Assembly: GCF_024172185.1 (NCBI RefSeq) | Contig: NZ_JAMZEC010000001.1 | Coordinates: 1 to 64,000 of the forward strand | DNA: 64,000 nt | From: Nonomuraea roseoviolacea subsp. carminata | GTDB taxonomy: Bacteria; Actinomycetota; Actinomycetes; Streptosporangiales; Streptosporangiaceae | Reading direction: 5' to 3' | Shown here: in pieces, positions 54,935 through 64,000 of the stretch | Layout: every line of letters begins with the position of its first letter | How positions within the stretch are numbered: the stretch's first letter is position 1 | The notes under the pieces: generated by a model | Told to the model about the DNA's origin: nothing | What the model saw: only the letters and a program-made list of their open reading frames with translations | Database searches by the model: none | Translations under genes and position numbers: made by a program

Positions 54935-55988
54935 GTTCCAGGGCCTGCGCCGTGCCTTCGGCAAGACGGTCGCCCTCGACGGCCTCGACCTCACCGTCGA
55001 GCCGGGCGAGCTGGTCGCCCTGCTCGGCCCGTCGGGCTGCGGCAAGACGACCGCGCTGCGTTGCGTGGCCGGGTTCGAGCATCCGGACCAGGGCGCGGTG
55101 CTGGTGGACGGCAAGGACATCACGGGCGTGCCGGCCAACAGGCGCGACGCCGGCATGGTGTTCCAGTCCTATTCGCTGTTCCCGAACCTCAACGTGGCCG
55201 AGAACGTCTCCTTCGGCCTGCGGGTCCGCAAGACGCCGCCGGCGGCTCGCAGGGAGCGCGCACTGGAGCTGCTGGAGCTGGTCGGCCTGCCCACGCACGC
55301 CGACCGCTACCCGCACCAGCTCTCGGGCGGCCAGCAGCAGCGCGTCGCCCTGGCTCGCGCGCTGGCGCTCTCGCCGCGGCTGCTGCTGCTCGACGAGCCG
55401 CTGTCCGCGCTGGACGCCAAGGTCCGGGTCGCCCTCAGGGAGGAGATCCGCCGCCTGCAGCTCGACCTGGGCATCACCACGATCTTCGTGACGCACGACC
55501 AGGAGGAGGCCCTGTCGATCGCCGACCGCGTCGCCGTCCTGAGGAACGGGCGCCTCGAACAGTGCGGCACGCCCGCCGAGGTCTACGACCAGCCCGCCAC
55601 CCCGTTCGTCGCCGAGTTCGTCGGCACCATGAACCACCTGCCGGGACGCGTCTCGGGCGACCAGGTGACGGTGCTCGGCCAGCTCCTGCCGATCGACGGA
55701 ACCGCGGCGGGCACCGACGTGGACGTCCTGGTCAGGCCCGAGGCCGTGCTCGTCACCCCCGCCGAGGACGGGCGGGCCGAGGTGCTCGCCGCCTCCTTCC
55801 GCGGCGCGTCCGTCAGGCTGCGGGTGTCGGTGGAGGGCGGCGAGGTCCTCGCCGACGTCCCCGGGCACGAGGCGGCCCGGTTGGCGCCGGGCACGCGCGT
55901 GTCGGTTCGCCTGGTCGAACGGCCCGTCCTGGTCGCGCCGCGCAGCACCGAGACGCCCCCCGTGAAGGATCCCGCCAGTGCCCTCTGA
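54918..55988 (+). CDS. ABC transporter ATPase (PotA-like, TOBE domain)
   Basis: A 356-residue ATPase. Walker A GPSGCGKTT, signature LSGGQQQRVALARAL, Walker B LLLLDEPLSALDAKVR and switch histidine in FVTHDQEEALS. A C-terminal TOBE regulatory domain covers about 270-350. The start is GTG with AGGAGG upstream, inside the permease gene's 3' end. It energises the receptor-permease system of this operon. Confidence 0.95.
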   Translation: MTARLEFQGLRRAFGKTVALDGLDLTVEPGELVALLGPSGCGKTTALRCVAGFEHPDQGAVLVDGKDITGVPANRRDAGMVFQSYSLFPNLNVAENVSFGLRVRKTPPAARRERALELLELVGLPTHADRYPHQLSGGQQQRVALARALALSPRLLLLDEPLSALDAKVRVALREEIRRLQLDLGITTIFVTHDQEEALSIADRVAVLRNGRLEQCGTPAEVYDQPATPFVAEFVGTMNHLPGRVSGDQVTVLGQLLPIDGTAAGTDVDVLVRPEAVLVTPAEDGRAEVLAASFRGASVRLRVSVEGGEVLADVPGHEAARLAPGTRVSVRLVERPVLVAPRSTETPPVKDPASAL

Positions 55989-56649
55989 CTCCGCCCCGCC
56001 CCTTCCCTTCGAGGCCGTCCTGTTCGACATGGACGGCACGCTCGTCGACACCGAGGGCCTGTGGTGGGAGGCCACGGCCGAGGTCGCCGCCTCGCTCGGG
56101 CGGGCGCTGGGCTCGGCGGACGTGCCGTACGTCCTCGGCCGGACGGTCGAGGACACGGCCGCGTACCTGGTGCCGGCGGCCCGAGACGCCGCCCCCGGCA
56201 CGGCGGCGGCCCGAGACGCCGCGCCCGGCCCGGCGGCGGCCGATCGGGAGACGGTCGACGCGGTCGCCGGGCGGCTCACCGAGGCGTTCGCCGACCGCAT
56301 CAGGCAGGGGGTCCGCGTCGTGCGCGGCGCCACCGAGCTGTTACGTGCGCTCACCGCCCAGGCCGTCCCCACCGCCCTGGTCAGCGCCTCCCCGCGGTCG
56401 ATCGTGGAGCTCGTGCTGCCCTCGCTCGACCACCGGTTCGCCGTCGTCGTCGCCGCCGAGGACTCCCCGCGCGGCAAGCCGCACCCCGACCCGTACCTGG
56501 AGGCCGCCCGCCTCCTGGAGGCGGACCCGCGCCGCTGCGTCGCCGTGGAGGACAGCCCCACGGGGATCGCCGCCGCCACCGCCGCGGGGTGTCACGTGCT
56601 GGTCGTGCGGGGCGAGGTGCCTTCCTGGAGCGCCCTCCGCCGAGGGTGA
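55978..56649 (+). CDS. HAD-superfamily phosphatase (subfamily IA)
   Basis: A 223-residue hydrolase. Motif I is LFDMDGTLVDT, motif II VSASPR, motif III GKPHPDPYLEAA and motif IV VAVEDSPTGIAAATAAG. Beta-phosphoglucomutase and phosphatase relatives share this layout. GTG 55978 overlaps the ATPase stop by 11 bases, so it is the last gene of the transport operon and probably acts on a phosphorylated product of the imported compound. The cap domain contains a 10-residue, Ala-rich tandem repeat that looks inserted. Confidence 0.9.
   Translation: MPSDSAPPLPFEAVLFDMDGTLVDTEGLWWEATAEVAASLGRALGSADVPYVLGRTVEDTAAYLVPAARDAAPGTAAARDAAPGPAAADRETVDAVAGRLTEAFADRIRQGVRVVRGATELLRALTAQAVPTALVSASPRSIVELVLPSLDHRFAVVVAAEDSPRGKPHPDPYLEAARLLEADPRRCVAVEDSPTGIAAATAAGCHVLVVRGEVPSWSALRRG
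56171..56236 (+). repeat. 30-base tandem repeat inside the HAD gene
   Basis: Two and a part units with CCGAGACGCC at 56181-56190 and 56211-56220. It encodes AARDAAPG twice in the cap domain. Confidence 0.75.
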
Positions 56650-56663
56650 CCCCGCCCCGCTGA

Positions 56664-58393
56664 TCAGTCGAGGGTGACGGTGACGCTGCGCGGCTCGGCA
56701 TAGTTCCCCGCGGCGTCGACGGCTCGGTACTCGATGGTGTGGCGGCCGGCGGCGAGCTTGCCGTAGACGAGGTCGTCGATGTTCGTCCCGTTCTTGGTGA
56801 ACAGGAACGGGCTGTCGGAGTCGGTCGGCCAGCCGTAGTAGTGGTACCAGCCGTCCCCGTCGACCCGGAACTCGGCGACCACGCTTCCGGGACGGTCGTC
56901 GGCCGCGTTGAGCTTGAGCGTGAGCTGGTCCCTGGCGGGCGGCTGGGCCGTCTCGGCGGTGAGGGCCGGCGGGGTGGCGTCGACGGTCCAGGTCCTGGTG
57001 GTGGCGCCCACGGTGGCGGTGACGAGGTGGGTGCCGGGAGACAGGTGCCGCAGTTCGAGGTCGCGGTCGGCGTGGACGGGCCGGCCGTCGATCCGCCAGG
57101 TGATGCGCAGCGCCCGGGTGGCGGGGTGGGTGGTCTCGGCGTGGACGACGCCGTCGGCTCCCACGGGCTGGTCGGCAGGCGTGGTGCTGGTGAACGCCGG
57201 TGCCGTCGTGTCGGGAGGCGTAAGGATCGCGGTGTCGACCGTCCAGGTACGCGTCTGGGCGAAGGACGCGCGGATGTCCGGGTCCCGGATGAAGTCCGTC
57301 GGGTCGTCCACGCGGACGTCGACCGTGTGGCGTCCCGGGCGGAGGCGCAGACGGCGCAGCTCCAGGTCGTGCCCGTCGCCGGCGAACCTGCCGTCGACGG
57401 TCCAGGAGACGCGCAACGGGCGGCGGACCGGATGCAGCGTCTCCACCCACAGAACCCGGTCCGCCCCGACGGTGCCGGCAGGAGTGGCGTCCTGGATCAG
57501 GCCGGCCTTCCGGCCGATGGCCTGGGTCATCACCTCGCGGCCGACCTGGTCGTAGGGGTAGCCGAGCGACTTCATGATCGAGTGCTGGCTGGGGCGCCAG
57601 ATGCTCGTGCTGAAGTACATGCCCCCTTCGTAACGGCCGATCCGGCCTCCGGCCTCACTGGGCTCCCCCACCGCCACCACTTCATGCGCTGCCGCCGCAT
57701 CTCCTGCTCGGTGAGGAGCGTGTGGTGGACCGAGCCGGGCTCCTCGCCTGTGTAGGGGCCGCCGGGCACGCCGCGCCGGTAGTAGTCGTACTCGTCCTGC
57801 AGGCCGCCCAGGGAATGTCCGAGCTCGTGCGGGGAGATCAGCGCGGACAGGGCGTTGCCGCCCGAGGCGGTGGCGAAGGCGCCGCCGGACCCGCCGTACG
57901 TCGTGCTGTTGGCCAGGGCGAGGATCTGCCGGTTCGCCGGCACGGCGCCCGGGACCAGGGCGGCGTACCTCTCCGCGGCGGCCTGGTCCATGAGCAGCAG
58001 CCGCTGGACGCCGTCGGAGCGGCAGCCGCTCCAGAACGCCATGGAAAGGGGTGTGTCGCGCCTGGGGGACGAGAGGCCGGGGTCGCAGCTGACGCCGGAG
58101 TCCTTCGAGGCGATCTCCACCCGGTACACGTTGAAGTAGCTGCGGTACGACTTGTAGGGCTCGATGCTCCACAGCACGCTGAGGTGCTTGTCGACGTGCC
58201 GCCGGAAGGCCGCCATGTCCCCGGCGGTGTAGCCGTCGCCGAGGATCACCAGGTTGAAGCGTTTCGCCGGGTCGCCGGTGACCTGGACGGGCACCACGGT
58301 CGCGGCCGGGGGCTCATCGGCCCGGACCGGGGTGACGAGCAGGGACAGGGGGATGGTGGCGACCGTCAGGGCGGTCGCGATGCGTCTGATCAT
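56664..58393 (-). pseudogene. M64 (IgA-type) metallopeptidase with Ig-like repeats, frameshifted
   Basis: The first frame (58393 down to about 57669) encodes a signal peptide (to about 25) and an M64 peptidase with zinc site HELGHSLGGLQDEYD (His189, His193). It ends in KWWRWGSPV and then leaves the family pattern. The second frame continues with GEPSEAGGRIGRYEGGMYFS and IWRPSQHSIMKSLG, the exact family continuation, then three Ig-like units and a C-terminal DAAGNYAEPRSVTVTLD module. The two join if the five-C tract at 57665-57669 had six bases. So the gene is either truncated by a one-base deletion or carries a sequencing error. Both halves keep good codon use. Confidence 0.8.
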
Positions 58394-58660
58394 GAGTCCT
58401 CCCGAAGAGGATCATTCACGACATCTCGGTCGCCAGTCCCATCCCGAACCCGCATAACCCGCGAGTGATGGAAAGTCCGGACATGCCGGGGTCGGCATTG
58501 CCCGAATTGTCCGGCAGAAATGCAAGGGAGATTATGGGCGGCACGTATATCTCTGCGCTAATCGCGAAATAGCGAAAAGCTGCCACTAATCTTGTCAAGG
58601 CCGCCGGGCACGCAGAAAGTGAGGGGTGACCAGGAGCGATCCACGACCGAGGGAGGAACG

Positions 58661-59557
58661 GTGGACCGACCCGTCAGCGGACTCCGGCGCGTCCGGCCGA
58701 TGATCCGGCGCGCGTTATCCGTGGCTCTGGGAATTGTCATCGTGGCGTTTGTCGCCGCCCCGCCGACCGCCGCGCTGGCGCTGCCCACGCCGAAGAGTTT
58801 CGTGTCGTACCTCGACCTCGAGTGCTTCAAGACCGACCCGTACCAGCCGCCGGCCGTCGGGCTGACGCTGCGGCACCTCAACCCGGTGCTCGACGGCCTG
58901 CCGATCGAGCAGGTCACCCTGGGCACGCGTGAGCAGTTGTGCGTGCCGGTCGCCAAGAACAACGTGATCCCGCCGGCCGGAGTGCTGGACTTCGTCAGGT
59001 TCGTCGACCTGGCCTGCTATCGGGTCGTCACCCCGGCGCCCGGCAAGGGCCTGGTGCTCAGCCACCTCAACCCGGTGCTGCAGGACCTGCCGCGTACGGA
59101 GGTCGTGCTGGGCCGGGCGGAGCAGCTGTGCGTGCCGGTCGCCAAGAACGGCGTGACGCCGCCCGCAGAGGTGATGGAGCTGGTGCGGCACATCGACCTG
59201 CTGTGCTACGGGATCACCCCGAACACGCCGATGAACCGGGCGCTCAACCTCAGGCAGCTCAACCCGGTGCTGACCAACCAGATTCCCCCCGCCACGGTGC
59301 GGGTGACCGACGCCCGTCAGCTGTGCGTGCCGATGCAGAAGGGCGGGGACGTCATCCCGCCGGAGGTGGTGCAGGTGGTGCGCTGGGTGGATCTGGAGAA
59401 GTTCGACGTGGTCGCCCCCGCGATCGCGCCGGTGACGCTGAGCCTGCGGCATCTGAACCCGGTGCTGGGATCGTTGCCGCTGGAGCGGGCGACGCTCACG
59501 GGCGCCGTGCAGCTGGGTGTGCCGGTGGCCAAGAACGGCCAGGTACCGCCGGGGTGA
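58661..59557 (+). CDS. Secreted protein of four repeated Cys-containing units
   Basis: A 298-residue exported protein. Signal peptide to about residue 40 (ending APPTAALA). Then four units of about 65-70 residues occur, each of the form VDLxCY...HLNPVL...QLCVPVAKN...PP. In the fourth unit both Cys are replaced (VDLEKFDV, QLGVPVAKN). The layout resembles uncharacterised extracellular repeat domains of actinobacteria (DUF7450-like, uncertain). GGGAGG precedes the GTG at 58661; an internal ATG at 58700 is an alternative. The function is unknown. Confidence 0.75.
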   Translation: MDRPVSGLRRVRPMIRRALSVALGIVIVAFVAAPPTAALALPTPKSFVSYLDLECFKTDPYQPPAVGLTLRHLNPVLDGLPIEQVTLGTREQLCVPVAKNNVIPPAGVLDFVRFVDLACYRVVTPAPGKGLVLSHLNPVLQDLPRTEVVLGRAEQLCVPVAKNGVTPPAEVMELVRHIDLLCYGITPNTPMNRALNLRQLNPVLTNQIPPATVRVTDARQLCVPMQKGGDVIPPEVVQVVRWVDLEKFDVVAPAIAPVTLSLRHLNPVLGSLPLERATLTGAVQLGVPVAKNGQVPPG

Positions 59558-59580
59558 GCGCGCTGCCGGTGACGTAGGTA

Positions 59581-59610
59581 CCGGCCGGGCGTTCGGCGAC
59601 GCCCGGCCGG
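59581..59610. terminator. Terminator between converging secreted-protein genes
   Basis: CCGGCCGGGCG (59581-59591) pairs perfectly with CGCCCGGCCGG (59600-59610) around an 8-base loop. Confidence 0.85.
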
Positions 59611-59628
59611 CCCTCTCGTCAGCGGCTT

Positions 59629-60459
59629 TCAGTCGTGGAAGCGGCCCTCACGCGTGTACATGCAGGAGGTGCAGTCAGGGTCGGAGCCCCAGCTGTCGTC
59701 CTGGATGATCCTGCGGTACCGGTTGACGATGCCCTTCTCGATGTGCTGCTCCTGCCCCGGGTGCACGAGCGTGTCGCTCTGCTCCACCCACTTGCTCAGG
59801 ACGTTGTTGAAGTAGAAGAACCGATGGCGAGCGGCGATCTCGGGCGGGTTGCCGGCCGAGAGACAGTTGATGAGCCAGCTGTCGGCATGCACGTACCTGC
59901 CGCCGTAGCTGGAGGAGTAGGAGTCCCTGGGCAGCATGCCGGGGTGGCCCACGTCGCGCCAGTGGTACCACGGGTAGTAGGTCTTGTTGCAGTTGACCGC
60001 GCCGGACATCGTCGGGACCGCGGGTGCGGCGAGGCCGTCGGCCTCCACCGGCTCCTTGGTGATCGTCCGGCGCTCCAGCTCCGCCGGCAGGGGCTCGCTG
60101 CCATGGGCCTCCACGAGCCGCTGCGGGACCGCGACCGAGACCGGGGTGATCTTCAGGTAGGTCTCCAGGAAGCTGTCGCCATGGTCGCGGGCGAACAGGC
60201 CGGCGCGGCCGATGTCGGCGGTCTGGACGATGCCCACGTCGCCCGAGGGCCGGCTGTCGTTGAACTCCACGGTCAGCCCGTTGCTGTAGCGGAGCAGCGC
60301 GAGCTTGACCTCGACCTCCGCCTCTTCGGCGATCGGCGCCGCCCTCAGTTCCTCCGCCGTGGGCTCCGTCATGGCCTTCGCCGTCGCACCGGCCGGGGCG
60401 GTGAACAGAAGGGCGCCGGCACTGACGCTCGCCGCCAGCAGAACGGGGATCAGCCTCAC
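59629..60459 (-). CDS. Secreted protein of unknown function
   Basis: A 276-residue exported protein from the GTG at 60459 (AGGAG upstream; the frame extends to 60588 without a signal). Signal peptide about 1-26 (VRLIPVLLAASVSAGALLF). The mature part has a mixed N-terminal half (VEVKLALLRYSNGLTVEFND) and a C-terminal half rich in Tyr/Trp/Ser/His with four Cys (NCNKTYYPWYHW, WLINCLSAG, DPDCTSCMYTREG). It matches no family I know. It is divergent from the broken STAND/BTAD regulator, which may control it. Confidence 0.7.
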   Translation of the reverse strand: MRLIPVLLAASVSAGALLFTAPAGATAKAMTEPTAEELRAAPIAEEAEVEVKLALLRYSNGLTVEFNDSRPSGDVGIVQTADIGRAGLFARDHGDSFLETYLKITPVSVAVPQRLVEAHGSEPLPAELERRTITKEPVEADGLAAPAVPTMSGAVNCNKTYYPWYHWRDVGHPGMLPRDSYSSSYGGRYVHADSWLINCLSAGNPPEIAARHRFFYFNNVLSKWVEQSDTLVHPGQEQHIEKGIVNRYRRIIQDDSWGSDPDCTSCMYTREGRFHD

Positions 60460-60560
60460 GATGTTCTCCTCTTTCTTCGCGTCTTGTCCGGGACTGAGGA
60501 CGACGTTAGAAAGGGATCTTTCAGTTGCCTTAAAGTCCAGCTCGGCGGATACTCCTGGCT

Positions 60561-63500
60561 GTGACGGCGACCGAGCCTCTGCTGCCACGGGCGCGACTCA
60601 CCGCCCTTCTCGATCAGATCCCGCGGCACCGGCTCACCGTGGTGACCGCCGGTCCGGGTGGCGGCAAATCCTCGGCCGTACGCGGCTGGACACGAGCCAG
60701 GCCCGATCATCCGGTGGCGTGGCTGACCTGGGCCGACGACGCCACCCTCATCGAGGAGATCTGCCAGGCCCTGGACGCTCCGGCCGGGTGGACCCGCTCC
60801 CCCGGACTCGCCGCCGAGCTGGCCGCCGCCGTCTCCCGGCCGACCATCCTCGTCCTCGACGAGGTGGAGCGGATCGAGCCGGGCACCCCTGGGGCGCGCC
60901 TGCTCGAGGAGCTCTGTCACCACGGCGGCGACGACCTTCACCTGGTGCTGATCTCACGCTCCGCCATGCCCTTCCCGATCCAGCGCCTGCGTGGCCTGGG
61001 GCACGTCTTCCAGGTGTCGGCGGAGCACCTGGCCTTCACCCCCGCGGAGACCCGCTCACTCGCCTCGATCGTTCTGGGGTCGGACGACCTGGCGGAGGAG
61101 GTCCACGAGCTCACCCAGGGGTGGCCGGTCGCCGTGCGGCTCACGCTGAGCTGGCTGAGCGGCCTGCCCTCATCGGACCGTGCCCAGCGGATCGCTGCCA
61201 CACCGCTGTTCGACTACCTGGTCGAGGAGGTGGTGAAGGACGAGCATGAGGAGTTCCTCCGCGCGACCGCTCGGCTGCCGTGGTTCACGTACGAGCTGTG
61301 CCAGGCGATGGGGATCGCCGTCTCCCGCGAGGAGCTCCGCGCGCTGGCCGCACAGCACATCCTGATCACGCCCTGCGATCAGGGTTACGTGGTGTCGAGC
61401 CTGGTCCGGGAGTTCATGGGTGATGCCGGCCGGGTGCCGATGGCGGCCCGGTGATACGAGTCGCAGGGGTTCGTCCGGGAGGCGCTGGCGGTCTGCGAGG
61501 ATCACCGCCACAGGGTGGCGATGATCGAGAGGTGGCATGCGTCGCTGCTGGCCGAGGGCCATGCGGCTGAGCTTGTCCGGGCTTGCGGCGCCGTACCGGA
61601 GGAGTCGCGGACGTGCGCGGTGGATCTGGCCGAGGGTCAGGCCCGCCAGGTCCAGGGGGATTGGGCCGGCGCGCTGGAGTGCTTACGCCATGCCGATCCC
61701 ACTGATCCCGCGGTGGCCTGGCGGATGGGCATGATCTACTACCACCGGGGTGACTACAAGGCGGCACTGTCCACTTTCGAGCCGGCCGGCGGTTGTGACA
61801 GCTCATCGCCCGCCCACACCCGCTCCCGTCCGCCCTCGCCCTCTTCGCGCTCCTCCGACCGGGCGATGCTGCTCGCCTGGTCCGCCAGCGCCCGCTGGCT
61901 GGTCGGCGAAAGCGCGGAGGCGACCCGGCTGGCCGAACAGGCCCTGGCGCTGGCCACGCTCTGCGAGGACGAACGCGCCGCCGCATGCGCCCACACCGCG
62001 CTGGCCATGGTCACCCACGACGCCGGCGACGGGGCCGGAAGCGAACGGCACAGCGCCCTCGCCCTCGCCGCCGCCGAGAGCGCAGGAGACCTGCTGCTGT
62101 CCGCCCGCGTCCTGGCCAACCGCGCCGCGAACCGCGTGGAGGAGGCCCGCTACGAGGAGGCCATCGCCGACTCGGACCTCTCGGTACGGCGAGCGGACCT
62201 GGTCGGAGCCCCCGTCAACGCCGCGATCGCCCTGCACAACCGCGCCGAGGCACTCATGGGCCTGGGCAGGCTCGACGAAGCCCTGGCCGACTTCCAACGG
62301 GCACGCGACCTCTTCAGCCGGGTGGGCAGCGACAAGCTCGGCCACCCCCTGGCCGGGATCGGCAAGGTCCATCTGGAGCGCGGGGAGCTGATGCACGCAC
62401 GCATCGGCTTCGAGAACTCCCTGAAGCACGCCGAACAGCTCCAGAACTCCCACCTCACCCAGACGGCCCTGGCCGGGCTGGCCCGCGTCCACGCGGTCGA
62501 CGATCCGGCGCTGGCCGTACGGCTGGCCGAACGCGCGGTCGCGGCAGGCTGCGGCTCCAGCCGGGTGGACGCGCTGCTGGCCGCCGGCTGGGTCTGGGCC
62601 GAGACCGGCGACCGCGCCAGAGCCGGCGCCTACGCCCGATCCGCCCGCGAGGCGGCTGCCGGCCGCCGCGACCGGGCCATGATGGCCGAAGCCTTGGAAC
62701 TGTCGGCCTTCACCGTGGCCGAATCCTCCGGCGAGCGAGCGGAGCTGCTGGCGTCCGCGGCCGAGATCTGGGCGCGCATCGGCAGCCCGGTGGGCGTCGC
62801 GCGTAACGCGTTCGCCCGGGCGCGGCTCAACGGCTCCGGCCTTCACGCGGCGGAGCGGGCGCTCCGCCGCGCCGGCATCCGCGGGCCGCACAGCTCCGGC
62901 GCCGGCCTGCTTCGCGCGATCACGCTCCTCGACCACGGCGCCGCGCGGTTCTGCGTGCTGGGCGCGGTACGGCTCAGCCGCCGCGGCAGCGCCGTCGAAT
63001 GGCAGTCCCGCAAGGCACGCGACCTGCTGACCTGGCTGGCGTGCCAGCGCGGCCGCCCTGTCGCCCGGGAAGCGGCGATGGAGATCCTCTGGCCGGGCGA
63101 GGACCCGACGTCCTGCTCCAACCGGCTCTCGGTCGCGCTGTCCACCGTGCGCTCGGTCCTGGACCCGCAACGCGAGTTCGGCCCTGGGGAGTTCGTCCGC
63201 GCCGACAAGTACAGCATCCAGCTCGTCGGACTCCGTACCGATGTCGAGGAGTTCCTCTCCGCCGCCGCCGAGGCGCTCGCCTCCCAGGACGAGGATCTCC
63301 TCGTCGCGGCCGAGGCCCGCTACACCGGGGACGTCTGCGAGGACTCCCCCTATGCCGAGTGGCTGGAGCCGCTGCGCGAAGAAGCCCGTGCCGTACACCA
63401 GGCTCTGCTCCGGGAGCTGGCCGCACTCGCGCAGGAGGCCGACGACCCCGACAGAGCGGTTCGCTACCTGCTCCGGCTGCTCGAACGGGACTCCTACGAC

Positions 63501-63635
63501 GAGGCGGCCCACCTGGACCTGGTCCGCACGTTGACCGGGGCGCGCCGCCATGGCGAGGCGCGCAGACGCTACCGGCTCTACGCCGAGGCGATGAGGGAGC
63601 TCGACGTGGAACCGGTCCCGCTCAGCCTCACCTAG
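60561..63635 (+). pseudogene. Large STAND-TPR-BTAD (SARP/MalT-like) regulator split by in-frame TGA
   Basis: One reading frame from GTG 60561 to 63635, broken only by TGA at 61452-61454. Part 1 (297 residues) is a STAND-type ATPase: Walker A GGGKSSAVRG and Walker B TILVLDEVERIE. Just before the stop it reads VPMAAR and just after it YESQGFVREAL. Relatives have AARWYE here, so TGG to TGA is the likely change. Part 2 has TPR helices, an OmpR-type winged helix (FCVLGAVRLSRRG, AVEWQSRKARDLLTWLACQRG) and a BTAD domain (DVEEFLSAAAEAL to MRELDVEPVP). A weak GTG restart exists at 61515. The locus may be inactive or may make two polypeptides. Confidence 0.82.
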
Positions 63636-63701
63636 CGACCCGCTCCGGCCGGCGCCGTGCTCTCCGCCTCGACCTCCGACTTCGGCGGCGCCCGCACGGG
63701 C

Positions 63702-64000
63702 TCAGAAGCGGTAGCGGAGAATGCGGGCCCCCTGCCGCGACAAGGCCGTGCTGAGGGCGGTGAGACGGGTGACCGCGCGCAGGGGTTGCGGGAACCGGGC
63801 CACCTCCGGCGCGCGGGTGAGGATCTGCTCCTCGATCAGTTTGAGGCCGGCGCCCCAGGACTCCGGTTCGTGGGGGTCGTCGAAGCCCTGGGCGGCTTTG
63901 ATGCCGAGCGCCTTGATGGTCGGGTGGTACTTCATGGCCCAGGCGGCGAAGCGGGTGTAGCCGTTGAGCGCGAGCTCGCCCGAAGGGAAATGGCCGGCCA
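63702..64000 (-). CDS. Unknown protein, C-terminal fragment cut by window edge
   Basis: Only about 99 C-terminal residues are visible; the frame is open to the window end, so the ATG at 63935 is internal. Visible stretches are SGELALNGYTRFAAWAMKYH, IKALGIKAAQGFDDPHEPES and a basic end SRQGARILRYRF. No family is recognised with confidence. It converges on the regulator gene with 66 bases between. Confidence 0.55.
   Translation of the reverse strand, partial: AGHFPSGELALNGYTRFAAWAMKYHPTIKALGIKAAQGFDDPHEPESWGAGLKLIEEQILTRAPEVARFPQPLRAVTRLTALSTALSRQGARILRYRF

Noticed and set aside
61452..61454. TGA as a selenocysteine codon
   Set aside because: Relatives have Trp rather than Cys at this position, the protein is not a redox enzyme, and no SECIS-like hairpin was apparent after the codon.

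Overview
The window is about 70 % G+C with GTG/ATG starts, strong AGGAG ribosome sites and many secreted proteins carrying ricin-type trefoils. This points to a filamentous actinobacterium, probably of the Streptosporangiaceae (Nonomuraea/Streptosporangium-like). The genus is inferred from gene style, not proven. No tRNA, rRNA, insertion sequence or CRISPR array was seen.

Layout. 1-8.4 kb is housekeeping: a phosphoketolase cut by the window edge, thiC under a TPP riboswitch, an AlkD-like gene, a CorA transporter, a 40-residue Trp/Gly/Arg-rich micro-protein and a BlaI/M56 pair. 8.5-29 kb is a mainly minus-strand carbohydrate region. It holds secreted GH27 alpha-galactosidase, SGNH esterase, ThuA-PQQ dehydrogenase, ThuA-DUF1080, a second PQQ-dehydrogenase and a beta-helix protein. 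Embedded in it are a ribose-type ABC importer, a TIM-barrel epimerase and a divergent LacI regulator. 29-51.2 kb is mainly plus strand: GH54, a CE1-like esterase, GH29, a GH-A clan hydrolase, GH10 xylanase, GH127, GH43 and GH62. It also holds two FadR-type regulators and a MalFG-type importer with an enolase-superfamily dehydratase. 51.2-56.6 kb is a GntR regulator with a divergent PotABCD-type transporter and HAD hydrolase. 56.6-64 kb holds a frameshifted M64 peptidase, a repeat-containing secreted protein, an unknown secreted protein, a large STAND/TPR/BTAD regulator split by an in-frame TGA, and an edge fragment.

Function. The centre looks like an arabinoxylan/hemicellulose utilisation island. 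Secreted enzymes open the xylan chain (GH10), remove arabinose (GH54, GH62, GH43, GH127), feruloyl/acyl groups (esterases), galactose and fucose. ABC systems then import the products. Nearly every secreted enzyme carries the same trefoil module (CBM13/RICIN), in places almost identical at DNA level, so the modules seem to be copied or homogenised between genes. Three families of palindromic sites recur upstream of these genes and suggest a shared LacI-type regulon.

The least conventional part is the 11.6-26.6 kb set. Secreted ThuA, PQQ-dehydrogenase and DUF1080 (3-keto-glycoside hydrolase-like) domains share the island's trefoil and sit with a sugar epimerase and importer. This may be an oxidative, 3-keto-type route of glycoside cleavage outside the cell. 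It is an inference that needs biochemical proof.
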